Source: DATLCI01 sp046714215
GTDB taxonomy: Bacteria > Acidobacteriota > Terriglobia > Terriglobales > Acidobacteriaceae
Direction: 5' to 3'
NCBI GenBank assembly: GCA_046714215.1
Contig: JBKKBM010000156.1
Location: forward strand, 1 to 13,560
Length of the DNA stretch: 13,560 nucleotides
Shown: piece by piece, positions 5,898 to 12,670 of the stretch
Layout of the letters: each line of letters opens with the position of its first letter
Numbering within the stretch: the stretch's first letter is position 1
Made by a program: the position numbers and the translations under genes
Notes under the pieces: model-generated
What the model was told of the DNA's origin: nothing
What the model saw: the letters and a program-made list of their open reading frames with translations, nothing else
The model's database searches: none

Positions 5898-7913
5898 CTA
5901 GTTCGCTCCTCCGGTCGCCATCGTGGAGAGCGTTACGGCGCGGCGTGGGGCGGCTGTGCTTCGAACGCTCCGGGCTGTTGGGTCGAGTCCCACCTTGAAG
6001 CGACCACCGCCGAGTTTGCTGCCTTCGCCGCGTTCACCACCTTCACTCCACAACGCGGCCACCTCCGCATCATTTTGCGGAGCAGCGCCTTTTGCGGTCT
6101 TGAGTTCGCGCGCGCGCTTCTTCTCGACATACGCCTTGATGACCTTGGCGGTGACGCGCGCGGCCAGGTACCCGTGCTCACCCTGTTCGATGAGCGTCGC
6201 CACCACGATCTCCGGATTACGCCGCGGCGTGACGCCGGCGAACCATCCGTTATCGCGGTATTCCCTGCCCGTCAGCTTGGCCCGCAGCGTATTGCTGATG
6301 ACCTGCGCGCTGCCCGTCTTGCCGGCAAAGTCGATGTCCTTAAGATGGGCGCTGGGGGCAGTGCCAATGGGATTCACCACATCCGCCATCGCGTCCGTGA
6401 TGAGCTCCCAGCCTTGCCGGTCCACCGGGATGACAAAAGTCTCTTTGAAGTTAGGCAAGCGCTCGCGCTGCTCCGGCGGCATATCTTCCGGAAAGATGGT
6501 GTGCGGCCGCACCAGTTTACCTTCGCTGGCAATCGCGCCAATGGCGCGCGCCAGTTGGAGGGGCGTGGTGACCACTGCGCCTTGGCCGATGCTGACGGAG
6601 ATGGTCTCCCCGGCATACCATTTTTGTTTCTGGCTCCGGATCTTCCATTCTTCCGAGGGCATCACCCCCGCCACTTCTTCCGGAAGATCGATACCGGTGC
6701 GCTGACCCAGACCGAAGGCTTGCGCGTATTTGGCGATGCGCCCAATGCCCAGCCGCTCACCCAGCGTGTAGAAAAAGGTGTCGCAGGACTGATAGATCGC
6801 CTTGGAAAGGTCAACGACGCCATGGGTGCGACGTTCCGCTTGTACCCAGCATTTGAAGAAGCGTCCGTAGAAATCTCGCCCGCCGCCGCAATTCACTGCC
6901 ATGTCCTGGGTCACGTGCTCCTGCACGCCAGCCACCGCCATAATGATCTTGAAGACGGAGCCGGGCGCCAGTTGCGCCTGAATGGCTTTGTTCATCAGCG
7001 GCTTCGCCGGGTCGTTGACCAGTTGGTTCCACTCGTTGCGGGAGATACGCACGGCAAAATGATTGGGATCGAAGGTGGGCCGGCTGACCAACGCTAGGAT
7101 CTCTCCATTGCGTGGATCCATGGCGACAATGGCGCCGTTCTGTCCTTCGAGCGCTTCCTCGGCGGCGATCTGGATATCGAGATCGATGGTCAGCCGCAAT
7201 TCTTTGCCCGGCTCGGCGGCAGTCTTGCTCAGACGGCCCACTTCTTTACCCTTGGTATCGACCAGCACGCGGCGCGCACCGTCCTTGCCCATGAGCAAGT
7301 CGTTGTACTGATACTCCAGTCCCGATTTCCCCACGATGTCGCCTTGGTTGTAGAGCTCGAAGCGAGGACGATCGAGATCGGCTTCACTGACCTCGCCGAC
7401 ATAACCGATCAGGTGCGCGGCAAAACCATCGCGCGGGTAGAGACGCCGGTGGACCATGATGGTCTCCAGTTCCGGCAGCTCACTCTTGTTGGCTTCAATG
7501 AACGCGACTTCGTCGGGCGTGATGTCCTGCTTAATGACGGCAGGCTCGGATTTCGGGCGCCCCGCCATGCGTCGCAGGATGGTCAGGATCTCAGCTTCCT
7601 CGAGGTTCAGACCCGCGGCTATCTGCGGCAGTTTAGTCGCGATGTCACGCGTATCTTCGCGGATCAGCAGCGCGGAGAAGGATGGATAGTTATCGACGAT
7701 GGTGCGCCGTTCGCGGTCTTTGATCTTGCCGCGAGGCGCGAGGATGGGGATCGTGCGCACGCGGTTCTGTTCCGCCAGCGTCTCATAGCGCGAACTGCCC
7801 AGAACCTGCAGGCGCCAAAGGCCAAAGGCCAGCACCAGGAAGATGGCCAGGATGCCGTATTGCACCACCGTGAATTTGGTGGCAGGAATCTTTTCTTCGC
7901 GGCCGATGAGCAT
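5898..7913 (-). CDS. mrdA: Penicillin-binding protein 2, elongasome DD-transpeptidase
   Basis: This is a 671-residue class B penicillin-binding protein that cross-links peptidoglycan in the periplasm beside RodA. It has a short cytoplasmic start, one membrane anchor (about 17-35), a PBP-dimer region with APRGKIKDR (59-67), and a transpeptidase domain from about 255. The catalytic serine is S319 in APGSVFK with K322. The second motif is SCD (376-378), matching the SxD used by PBP2 rather than SxN. The third is KTG (532-534). C342, C355, H364 and C377 lie around the active site; the H-x12-C spacing equals that of the zinc site reported for Acinetobacter PBP2, so a structural zinc is likely. The C-terminal tail (about 600-671) is polar and low in complexity. 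No good ribosome binding site lies directly before the ATG at 7913. An AGGAGG is 30 nt upstream, and an in-frame TAA rules out an earlier start. Confidence 0.96.
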   Translation of the reverse strand: MLIGREEKIPATKFTVVQYGILAIFLVLAFGLWRLQVLGSSRYETLAEQNRVRTIPILAPRGKIKDRERRTIVDNYPSFSALLIREDTRDIATKLPQIAAGLNLEEAEILTILRRMAGRPKSEPAVIKQDITPDEVAFIEANKSELPELETIMVHRRLYPRDGFAAHLIGYVGEVSEADLDRPRFELYNQGDIVGKSGLEYQYNDLLMGKDGARRVLVDTKGKEVGRLSKTAAEPGKELRLTIDLDIQIAAEEALEGQNGAIVAMDPRNGEILALVSRPTFDPNHFAVRISRNEWNQLVNDPAKPLMNKAIQAQLAPGSVFKIIMAVAGVQEHVTQDMAVNCGGGRDFYGRFFKCWVQAERRTHGVVDLSKAIYQSCDTFFYTLGERLGIGRIAKYAQAFGLGQRTGIDLPEEVAGVMPSEEWKIRSQKQKWYAGETISVSIGQGAVVTTPLQLARAIGAIASEGKLVRPHTIFPEDMPPEQRERLPNFKETFVIPVDRQGWELITDAMADVVNPIGTAPSAHLKDIDFAGKTGSAQVISNTLRAKLTGREYRDNGWFAGVTPRRNPEIVVATLIEQGEHGYLAARVTAKVIKAYVEKKRARELKTAKGAAPQNDAEVAALWSEGGERGEGSKLGGGRFKVGLDPTARSVRSTAAPRRAVTLSTMATGGAN

Positions 7914-7943
7914 GGTGGATGTTTACGGTCTGGCGGTACCGCG

Positions 7944-7949
7944 CCTCCT
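7944..7949 (-). promoter_or_regulatory. Displaced AGGAGG upstream of mrdA
   Basis: A full Shine-Dalgarno match (AGGAGG) lies 30 nt before the mrdA ATG, too far for normal use, with the 10-nt palindrome GCGGTACCGC just downstream of it. No start codon lies at normal distance and an in-frame TAA sits about 10 nt before the ATG. It may act with folding that shortens the distance, or be chance. Confidence 0.3.
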
Positions 7950-7989
7950 GCCTAGTATGGACTTTCCCGCGCCGCTGCGCATCTGCATT

Positions 7990-8511
7990 TCAACGTCCCC
8001 GCTGCTTCAATCGGTCGAGTAGCGTAAAGAGGATGACAGCGAGAAAAGCGTTGGCAAAAGCCGACCCCAATTCGTGTCCCCAATCCCACGCCACCGGCAT
8101 GCGCGCCATGTTCTTGGCGATCAGGTGATAAATGCCTTGGTGCAGAAGATAGAAAGACAACGTCATGAGCAGACGCGAGCCGGGATTCTCGACGTCGATC
8201 CGCACGCCGATGGACGAGGCCCCGTACCCGATCACGGTCTTGGCGATACCGAACAGTCCCAGCGGCTGGTGGGTGAGGCTGTCTTGAAAAAGCCCGATGA
8301 CACACCCCGTTAGAGTGCCAAAGATCGGATTCCGGCGAGCGACCGCAAAAAATATCGTGACCAATAGCGGCAGATCGAAGATGGAGAACGCGGGAATGCG
8401 CAGCGGTACCGAGGCCTGCAAGAACAAGGCGAAGAACGGCACGGCGATCGACGCCAGCAGGCTGAAGCGGTGTACTTCGATGCCATCTCGAGATAGGGAT
8501 ACGCGCGCCAC
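7990..8511 (-). CDS. mreD: MreD, membrane subunit of the rod-shape complex
   Basis: This 173-residue integral membrane protein has about five or six hydrophobic segments. It has the FDLPLLVTIFFAVARRNPIFG region (45-65) and the GLFQDSLTHQPLGLFGIAKT region (73-92) typical of MreD. MreD works with MreC and MreB to position the elongasome; its biochemical activity is unknown. The start is a GTG at 8511, one nucleotide after the mreC stop. GAGGAG inside the end of mreC (8525-8530) lies 13 nt upstream, somewhat far but usable. The tight junction points to coupled translation with mreC. The length is near the usual 160-180 residues. Sequence conservation in this family is low, so position between mreC and mrdA adds much to the call. 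Confidence 0.92.
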   Translation of the reverse strand: MARVSLSRDGIEVHRFSLLASIAVPFFALFLQASVPLRIPAFSIFDLPLLVTIFFAVARRNPIFGTLTGCVIGLFQDSLTHQPLGLFGIAKTVIGYGASSIGVRIDVENPGSRLLMTLSFYLLHQGIYHLIAKNMARMPVAWDWGHELGSAFANAFLAVILFTLLDRLKQRGR

Positions 8512-8512
8512 G

Positions 8513-9583
8513 CTAGCGAGGGCTCTCCTCTTGCGGAGAGTTACTTTGCGGCGGGGGCGGAGCCGGCGCAGTGGTCACTTTAGGTTTTGCCGGCGCCGCA
8601 GCGGCGGGGTTAGACGCGGACGTTCCCTTAGCTTCAACCGCACCCTCTTTTTTCTTTGCTGAAGGCAGCCGTTGCCCCAGCATCTCCGATGCGCTCATGG
8701 GACGCGCTTCTTCCGAGAGGCTGGGCCCGCGCTCACCCAGCTCCGTCACCACCAACACCTCTTCCAAACGGTTGAGGTCGGCGGCCGGCTTGATCTTGAT
8801 GGAGAGAAAAGGATCGCGTTCATGGTCCGGAGCCACGCTGGCCACCGTGCCCACCTTCAGACCTTTGGGATAAACGCGGTCACCTCCGGTGGTGATCACG
8901 CTGTCTCCGACCTCGATCTTCTCATCGCTCATCACGTTCTGGATCTCCGGCGTGCCCGCCGCCGTGCCCTTGAGCACGCCGTTCAAACGTTGCCGTTCCA
9001 GCAGCACGCCCGCGCCACTAGAGGGATCAGAGATAAGCAGCACTTGCGCGGTGCGTTTATCAGCGCGGCTGACTTTGCCCACGATGCCATCCGGCGTGAT
9101 CACGGCCATGCCGATGGCAATGCCGTCTTGAGTGCCGCGGTCGATGTAGATCACGCGCGATAAGTCCGTGCCGCTGGTGCCGATGACCTGCGCGGCCAGC
9201 GTCTTAGCAATGTACTGCTCCTTGAATTGGAGCAACTGCTGCAAGCGGCGGGCCTGTTCCACATTTTGCGAGAGGCGCGCCTGCTCCAGACGCATATGGT
9301 CGAGTTGGCGTTGCAATTCTTCATTGCGCTGGCGGACGTCGCGCAGGTCGATGTAATTGCGAAAGCCGTTGCGGATGCCGGAACCCGTATAGACAAAGAG
9401 TTTTTGGAAGGGAACGACCATATTGACCGCCCACACGCGGATGAGACGGCTACCGCCCCCCGGCTCCGCGGCGCCGGCGCCCGCGGCGGGGACCCGCACC
9501 TGCGTGGCCAGCGCGATCACCTGGAAAAACAGGATCGCCACCAGGACCGTCTCATTGCGATAGCGGATGAAGAAGTTTTCCAT
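8513..9583 (-). CDS. mreC: MreC, periplasmic scaffold of the elongasome
   Basis: This is a 356-residue protein counted from the ATG at 9583. It has a short cytoplasmic start (MENFFIRYRNE), one membrane helix (about 11-30), a coiled coil (about 75-125, RQRNEELQRQLDHMRLEQAR) and the MreC beta domains (about 130-285). Inside these are VIYIDRGTQDGIAIGMAV, GVLKGTAAGTPEIQNV and GDSVITTGGDRVYPKGL. A Pro/Ala/Lys-rich tail of about 70 residues follows, longer than in many homologues. MreC links PBP2 and RodA to MreB. The open frame can be extended to a TTG at 9622, but ENFFIRYRN right before the helix is typical of MreC starts and GGGAAG precedes the ATG, so I prefer 9583. It is 88 nt after mreB, with a hairpin between them, and 1 nt from mreD. 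Confidence 0.95.
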   Translation of the reverse strand: MENFFIRYRNETVLVAILFFQVIALATQVRVPAAGAGAAEPGGGSRLIRVWAVNMVVPFQKLFVYTGSGIRNGFRNYIDLRDVRQRNEELQRQLDHMRLEQARLSQNVEQARRLQQLLQFKEQYIAKTLAAQVIGTSGTDLSRVIYIDRGTQDGIAIGMAVITPDGIVGKVSRADKRTAQVLLISDPSSGAGVLLERQRLNGVLKGTAAGTPEIQNVMSDEKIEVGDSVITTGGDRVYPKGLKVGTVASVAPDHERDPFLSIKIKPAADLNRLEEVLVVTELGERGPSLSEEARPMSASEMLGQRLPSAKKKEGAVEAKGTSASNPAAAAPAKPKVTTAPAPPPPQSNSPQEESPR

Positions 9584-9627
9584 GCTCGAACTTCCCGGCG
9601 TAAACCTTGTGTCCCCAGACAAAGAGC

Positions 9628-9651
9628 GAGGTGGAGCTTTTGCCCCACCTC
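9628..9651 (-). terminator. Hairpin between mreB and mreC, possible attenuator
   Basis: On the minus strand the 7-bp stem GAGGTGG/CCACCTC encloses a 10-nt insert containing the mini-stem GC-AAAA-GC. After the stem comes GCTCTTTG, a weak T-rich tail. It starts about 20 nt after the mreB stop. It looks like an imperfect intrinsic terminator that would let a fraction of transcripts through to mreC, mreD, mrdA and rodA. Confidence 0.5.
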
Positions 9652-9671
9652 ACGGTCCTTACATCAGGCCT

Positions 9672-10739
9672 CTACCACGCCTGGTCGATGGAGATCTTGC
9701 GCAGCAGCTTGAAGTCGCTGAGCATCTTGCCCGTGCCCAATACCACGCTGGCCAGCGGATCGTCGGCGATCGAGACGGGCAGCCCGGTCTCTTCGCGGAT
9801 GCGCTTATCCAGATTCTTGATGAGGGCGCCGCCGCCGGTCAGCACGATGCCGCGGTCGCTGATGTCGGCGCTGAGTTCCGGGGGCGTACGCTCTAACGCC
9901 ACGCGGATCGCGTTCATGATAGTGCCGATGCATTCGCTGAGCGCCTCGCGGATCTCGCTGTCGTCCACGGTGATGGTCTTGGGCACGCCCTCGATGAGGT
10001 TGCGTCCTTTGATCTCCATGGTGAGGGGCTTATCCAGCGGGAAGGCGGAACCGATCTCCATCTTGATCGCTTCGGCGGTGCGTTCGCCGATGAGCAAGTT
10101 ATATTTCCGCTTTAGATAATTCATGATGGCTTCGTCCGCCTGGTTGCCGGCCATGCGCACGGAGCGTGAATACACGATGCCGCTGAGCGAGATGACGGCG
10201 ATGTCCGTGGTGCCGCCGCCGATGTCGACCACCATGTTGCCGCTGGGCTCGGTGATGGGCAGACCCGCGCCGATGGCCGCCACCATGGCCTGTTCCACCA
10301 GATAGACTTCGCTGGCCTTGGCGCGATACGCGGAATCCATGACCGCCCGCTTTTCCACCTGCGTGATCTCTGAAGGCACCCCGATCACGATGCGCGGATG
10401 CACCAGCATCTTGCGGTTGTGCGCCTTCTGAATGAAGTAGTTGAGCATCTTCTCCGTCTGGCGGAAGTCAGCGATCACGCCGTCCTTCATGGGCTTGATG
10501 GCCACGATGTTGCCCGGAGTGCGGCCCAACATCTCTTTGGCTTCCTTGCCCACCGCCTCCACTTCATTGGTCACCTTGTTGACGGCGATGATGGAGGGCT
10601 CATTGACCACGATGCCTTTGCCCTTGGCGAACACCAGCGTATTAGCCGTGCCCAGGTCGATGGCCAGGTCACTGGAGAACATACTGAATAGCGAACGAAG
10701 ATTATGACCGCGTGAACTCTGGTTACCGTTGGACGACAT
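9672..10739 (-). CDS. mreB: MreB, bacterial actin that directs rod-shape cell-wall growth
   Basis: This 355-residue actin-fold ATPase forms filaments under the inner membrane and guides the elongasome. The nucleotide-binding motifs are complete: phosphate 1 DLGTANT (28-34), phosphate 2 DIGGGTTD (172-179) and the adenosine motif TGGGALI (301-307). The segment NLRSLFSMFSSDLAIDLG is the usual MreB opening, preceded here by a polar extension of about 12 residues (MSSNGNQSSRGH). The start at 10739 is the one that keeps this opening in a plausible frame; the upstream region has only a purine-rich GAGAAAGAG as a weak ribosome binding site. MreB is the first gene of the mre block; the FecR-domain gene ends 136 nt upstream. 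The hairpin after its stop suggests that MreB could be made in excess over MreC and MreD, as is known in other bacteria. Confidence 0.97.
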   Translation of the reverse strand: MSSNGNQSSRGHNLRSLFSMFSSDLAIDLGTANTLVFAKGKGIVVNEPSIIAVNKVTNEVEAVGKEAKEMLGRTPGNIVAIKPMKDGVIADFRQTEKMLNYFIQKAHNRKMLVHPRIVIGVPSEITQVEKRAVMDSAYRAKASEVYLVEQAMVAAIGAGLPITEPSGNMVVDIGGGTTDIAVISLSGIVYSRSVRMAGNQADEAIMNYLKRKYNLLIGERTAEAIKMEIGSAFPLDKPLTMEIKGRNLIEGVPKTITVDDSEIREALSECIGTIMNAIRVALERTPPELSADISDRGIVLTGGGALIKNLDKRIREETGLPVSIADDPLASVVLGTGKMLSDFKLLRKISIDQAW

Positions 10740-10875
10740 AGGACTCGAGTTTCTCTTTCTCTACCTTGCATCGGCTGGGGCCGGCTGGGATCTTGGGAAT
10801 TAAATATTGGCGCGCCTAACCTGCTCGCGCGTCTGCATTATTTGGAGTCACGCCCGGCCAGAGTGATTGCCCCAG

Positions 10876-12138
10876 CTATTGAATTACGACCTTTTTGGTC
10901 TGCGTGCTGACGCCACCGCGGCTGTTCTGCGCCGTCACGGTGATCACGTTCTCACCGTTCGGCAAGGGCGGAGTCAGATAGCGAAATTTGCCGTCTGCTC
11001 CCACGAAGGGCACCTCGCCGCCATTCACCATCACCCGGGCGCTGGAGTCGGTCTTGCCGCGTACCTCTATGATACGCCCATGCTGGACAAAAGGCTCCAA
11101 CTCAAGGCTAAGGCTGCCGTCGGTGTTTTTGGGCACTACGTTGAACTTATTGCGCTCACTTTCGACCGATTCCCGCCCCCGATCGTCAATCGACTGCACC
11201 GTCCAGTAGTAGTTCCCTTCCTGGAAGTCCGCCACCGTTAATTCCGGCTGCGCCACCCGCTTGTCCAGCAGCATCTGCGTGAAGTATGGGTTCTTGGAGA
11301 CGCGGATGTGATACGCCTTCACCTTGTCCATCGGCGTCCAGGTGAACCGCACCTGGGCCGTACCCACCGCGAAGATGGGTAGCATGTTCGAAGGATCGAT
11401 CAAGGTGGGTGGACCGACTTCGCGGTCCTTGGTCATGGTCTTCTGGTCGGCCTTGAACGACACTTTTTCGAAATTGGACAGGCTCACGATCTCGCCGCCG
11501 CGCGACACTTCGCCGGAACCCGTCTTCACCAGGATCTCGTGCTGGTCGGCGCGGGGATCGTTGCGCACTACCGCCGTGCTGTCCGGGGCGAGGGTCGCCG
11601 TAGCACCGGCCACGATCACTTGCGACTTCGAACCCTGTGAATACGTGGCCGTGGATAGGTCCACCATGCCGGTGGTCACATTCACCGCCACCCGCGTCTG
11701 CTGGGCATCGTTGGTGGAGTTCTCCTCCACCACGATGAGCGAATCCTGTTTTACGGTGTAGTTGGTCTGGTCCGCGAAGATGATCTTCGCCATGCCTTCC
11801 GGACCGGTCTGCACCACGTCGCCCTTTTCCAACGGCAAGTCATAGGCGGCCGTCACCCAGGTGTTGCTGTTCTTCTTCTTAACTTTCACCGTACCGTCGA
11901 GCATGGTGAAAGAAGCTTTCTGGTCGCCCGTGGGCGCCTTCTTTTCGCCGCCCGTGGCGGGTCCCACCATCTTGTCGAGCTTGGCGATAACCGATTTGCT
12001 GAACTCGGGGAAGGCAAAATACGCGACCACCGCGGCGATCATCACTACCGCCAGGATGGTGAGAAAGACACTGCGATACGTTACCGTTACCCAGCCTATG
12101 GTGGGGCCATCGTCTTTTCGCGGTCTTATCGGGGGCAC
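10876..12138 (-). CDS. Membrane-anchored FecR-domain protein with two beta-sandwich domains
   Basis: This 420-residue protein has a polar cytoplasmic start (about 1-22), one membrane helix (about 24-43) and a large extracytoplasmic part. Residues about 76-200 form a FecR-like domain (DLPLEKGDVVQTGPEGMAKI and following). Next is a fibronectin-III-like segment (about 262-337, FTWTPMDKVKAYHIRVSKNP and GNYYWTVQSID). A bacterial Ig-like C-terminus follows (about 355-420, IIEVRGKTDSSARVMVNGGE and NGENVITVTAQNS). FecR itself is an anti-sigma regulator, but no sigma factor or TonB receptor gene is nearby, and many FecR-domain proteins are structural envelope proteins. I infer an envelope, possibly cell-wall-associated role from its place before mreB; no specific function can be given. 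The start is a GTG at 12138 and has only a weak AGGCGA-type binding site, so it could be off by some codons. Confidence 0.85.
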   Translation of the reverse strand: MPPIRPRKDDGPTIGWVTVTYRSVFLTILAVVMIAAVVAYFAFPEFSKSVIAKLDKMVGPATGGEKKAPTGDQKASFTMLDGTVKVKKKNSNTWVTAAYDLPLEKGDVVQTGPEGMAKIIFADQTNYTVKQDSLIVVEENSTNDAQQTRVAVNVTTGMVDLSTATYSQGSKSQVIVAGATATLAPDSTAVVRNDPRADQHEILVKTGSGEVSRGGEIVSLSNFEKVSFKADQKTMTKDREVGPPTLIDPSNMLPIFAVGTAQVRFTWTPMDKVKAYHIRVSKNPYFTQMLLDKRVAQPELTVADFQEGNYYWTVQSIDDRGRESVESERNKFNVVPKNTDGSLSLELEPFVQHGRIIEVRGKTDSSARVMVNGGEVPFVGADGKFRYLTPPLPNGENVITVTAQNSRGGVSTQTKKVVIQ

Positions 12139-12249
12139 AGTTACAGCAACTTTCGCCTAAAGTGGCCTATAGAAAGAGTGCTTTCAAGATACCATACGGT
12201 TTCCCCGGCGAAAATAGGTAAATGCCCTGAATGTATCGAGTTGTGCAAC

Positions 12250-12271
12250 CTTTTGGCCCCCTTTTGGCCCC
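12250..12271 (+). repeat. Tandem 11-nt repeat (two copies)
   Basis: The unit cttttggcccc occurs twice in a row at 12250-12260 and 12261-12271, followed by cggaggg. It is probably slippage in non-coding sequence. Confidence 0.7.
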
Positions 12272-12330
12272 CGGAGGGTCATGGGCAATGCGAATCCGGA
12301 CAATGCCTGATCACCTAGTTGTCCTTCGTG

Positions 12331-12352
12331 GCACAGACATTCCTGTCTGTGC
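12331..12352. repeat. Perfect 9-bp palindrome with TTCC loop
   Basis: GCACAGACA (12331-12339), loop ttcc, TGTCTGTGC (12344-12352). On the plus strand it is followed by gcttttg, but no gene upstream on that strand needs a terminator. The form is that of a dispersed REP-like element; copy number cannot be seen here. Confidence 0.6.
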
Positions 12353-12368
12353 GCTTTTGACACCTTGC

Positions 12369-12470
12369 TGTAGAGACGTAACTTGCTACGTATCCGCCGG
12401 ACGCCCTTGCCTTCGGTGGAAGCATTGGCAGGGCTAGGTGACACACTTGTAGAGACGTAGCTTGCTACGT
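12369..12470 (+). repeat. Pair of 23-nt direct repeats, each a near-palindrome
   Basis: The two copies are 12369-12391 and 12448-12470. They differ at one base (acgtaacttgctacgt against acgtagcttgctacgt). The second copy is a perfect hairpin, AGACGTAGC-tt-GCTACGTCT (12453-12472). TGACAC lies a few bases before each copy, so the repeat may be longer and partly decayed. It resembles the small palindromic repeats scattered between genes in many bacterial genomes. Confidence 0.65.
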
Positions 12471-12473
12471 CTG

Positions 12474-12527
12474 GTGAAGCACTGGCCTTCAGGCCAGTGA
12501 CCAGATCGCTAAAAGAGTGGGCTTCAC
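12474..12527. repeat. Compound hairpin: inner 9-bp palindrome inside a 7-bp outer stem
   Basis: The inner stem is CACTGGCCT-tc-AGGCCAGTG (12480-12499). The flanking GTGAAGC (12474-12480) can pair with GCTTCAC (12521-12527), sharing one base with the inner stem. It is part of the palindrome cluster before the aldehyde dehydrogenase gene. Confidence 0.5.
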
Positions 12528-12544
12528 GATTCCAGGAATAACAG

Positions 12545-12583
12545 GGGGGATAAGGGGTTATCCCCCGCAGCGGGTTGACCCGC
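12545..12583. repeat. Two adjacent hairpins upstream of the aldehyde dehydrogenase gene
   Basis: GGGGGATAA (12545-12553), loop gggg, TTATCCCCC (12558-12566) is a 9-bp perfect stem. It is followed by GCGGG-ttga-CCCGC (12570-12583), a 5-bp stem. They lie about 90 nt before the aldehyde dehydrogenase start and could be an operator, an RNA structure or repeat remnants. Confidence 0.5.
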
Positions 12584-12670
12584 CGGACTTCCACCTTTTC
12601 CGTCGAATCCTGTACGATAAAAGGTTCCATACCTCGCGCCAGGAATCCCCTGCTGCACCCACGAGAGACG

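Larger units (their letters stand above)
12139..12670. other. Divergent intergenic region rich in palindromes, without a convincing gene
   Basis: These 532 nt lie between the divergent FecR-domain and aldehyde dehydrogenase genes and must hold promoters for both. No clear -35/-10 pair stands out; TACGAT at 12613-12618 could be a -10 for the aldehyde dehydrogenase but has no good -35. The stretch contains an 11-nt tandem repeat, several perfect hairpins and a 23-nt direct repeat, listed separately. A 148-codon open frame on the minus strand runs through these repeats and is judged not to be a gene. Confidence 0.6.

Noticed and set aside
6075..7097. A 340-codon open frame on the plus strand
   Set aside because: It lies antisense to mrdA, whose catalytic motifs are complete; it is a shadow of GC-rich coding sequence.
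9584..9622. Upstream TTG start for mreC
   Set aside because: It would add 13 polar residues not typical of MreC. The ATG at 9583 has a better binding site and the usual MreC opening.
10740..10875. Promoter for mreB in the AT-rich stretch near 10800
   Set aside because: TATTTA is present on the minus strand, but no matching -35 lies at suitable distance. It may exist with another sigma factor.
12589..12618. Promoter of the aldehyde dehydrogenase gene around TACGAT
   Set aside because: The -10 match is fair but no -35 is found at 16-18 nt, so I did not list it as a feature.
12184..12630. A 148-codon open frame on the minus strand
   Set aside because: It is built from the hairpins and direct repeats of the intergenic region, has no family resemblance and ends close to the FecR-domain gene's start without a good ribosome binding site.
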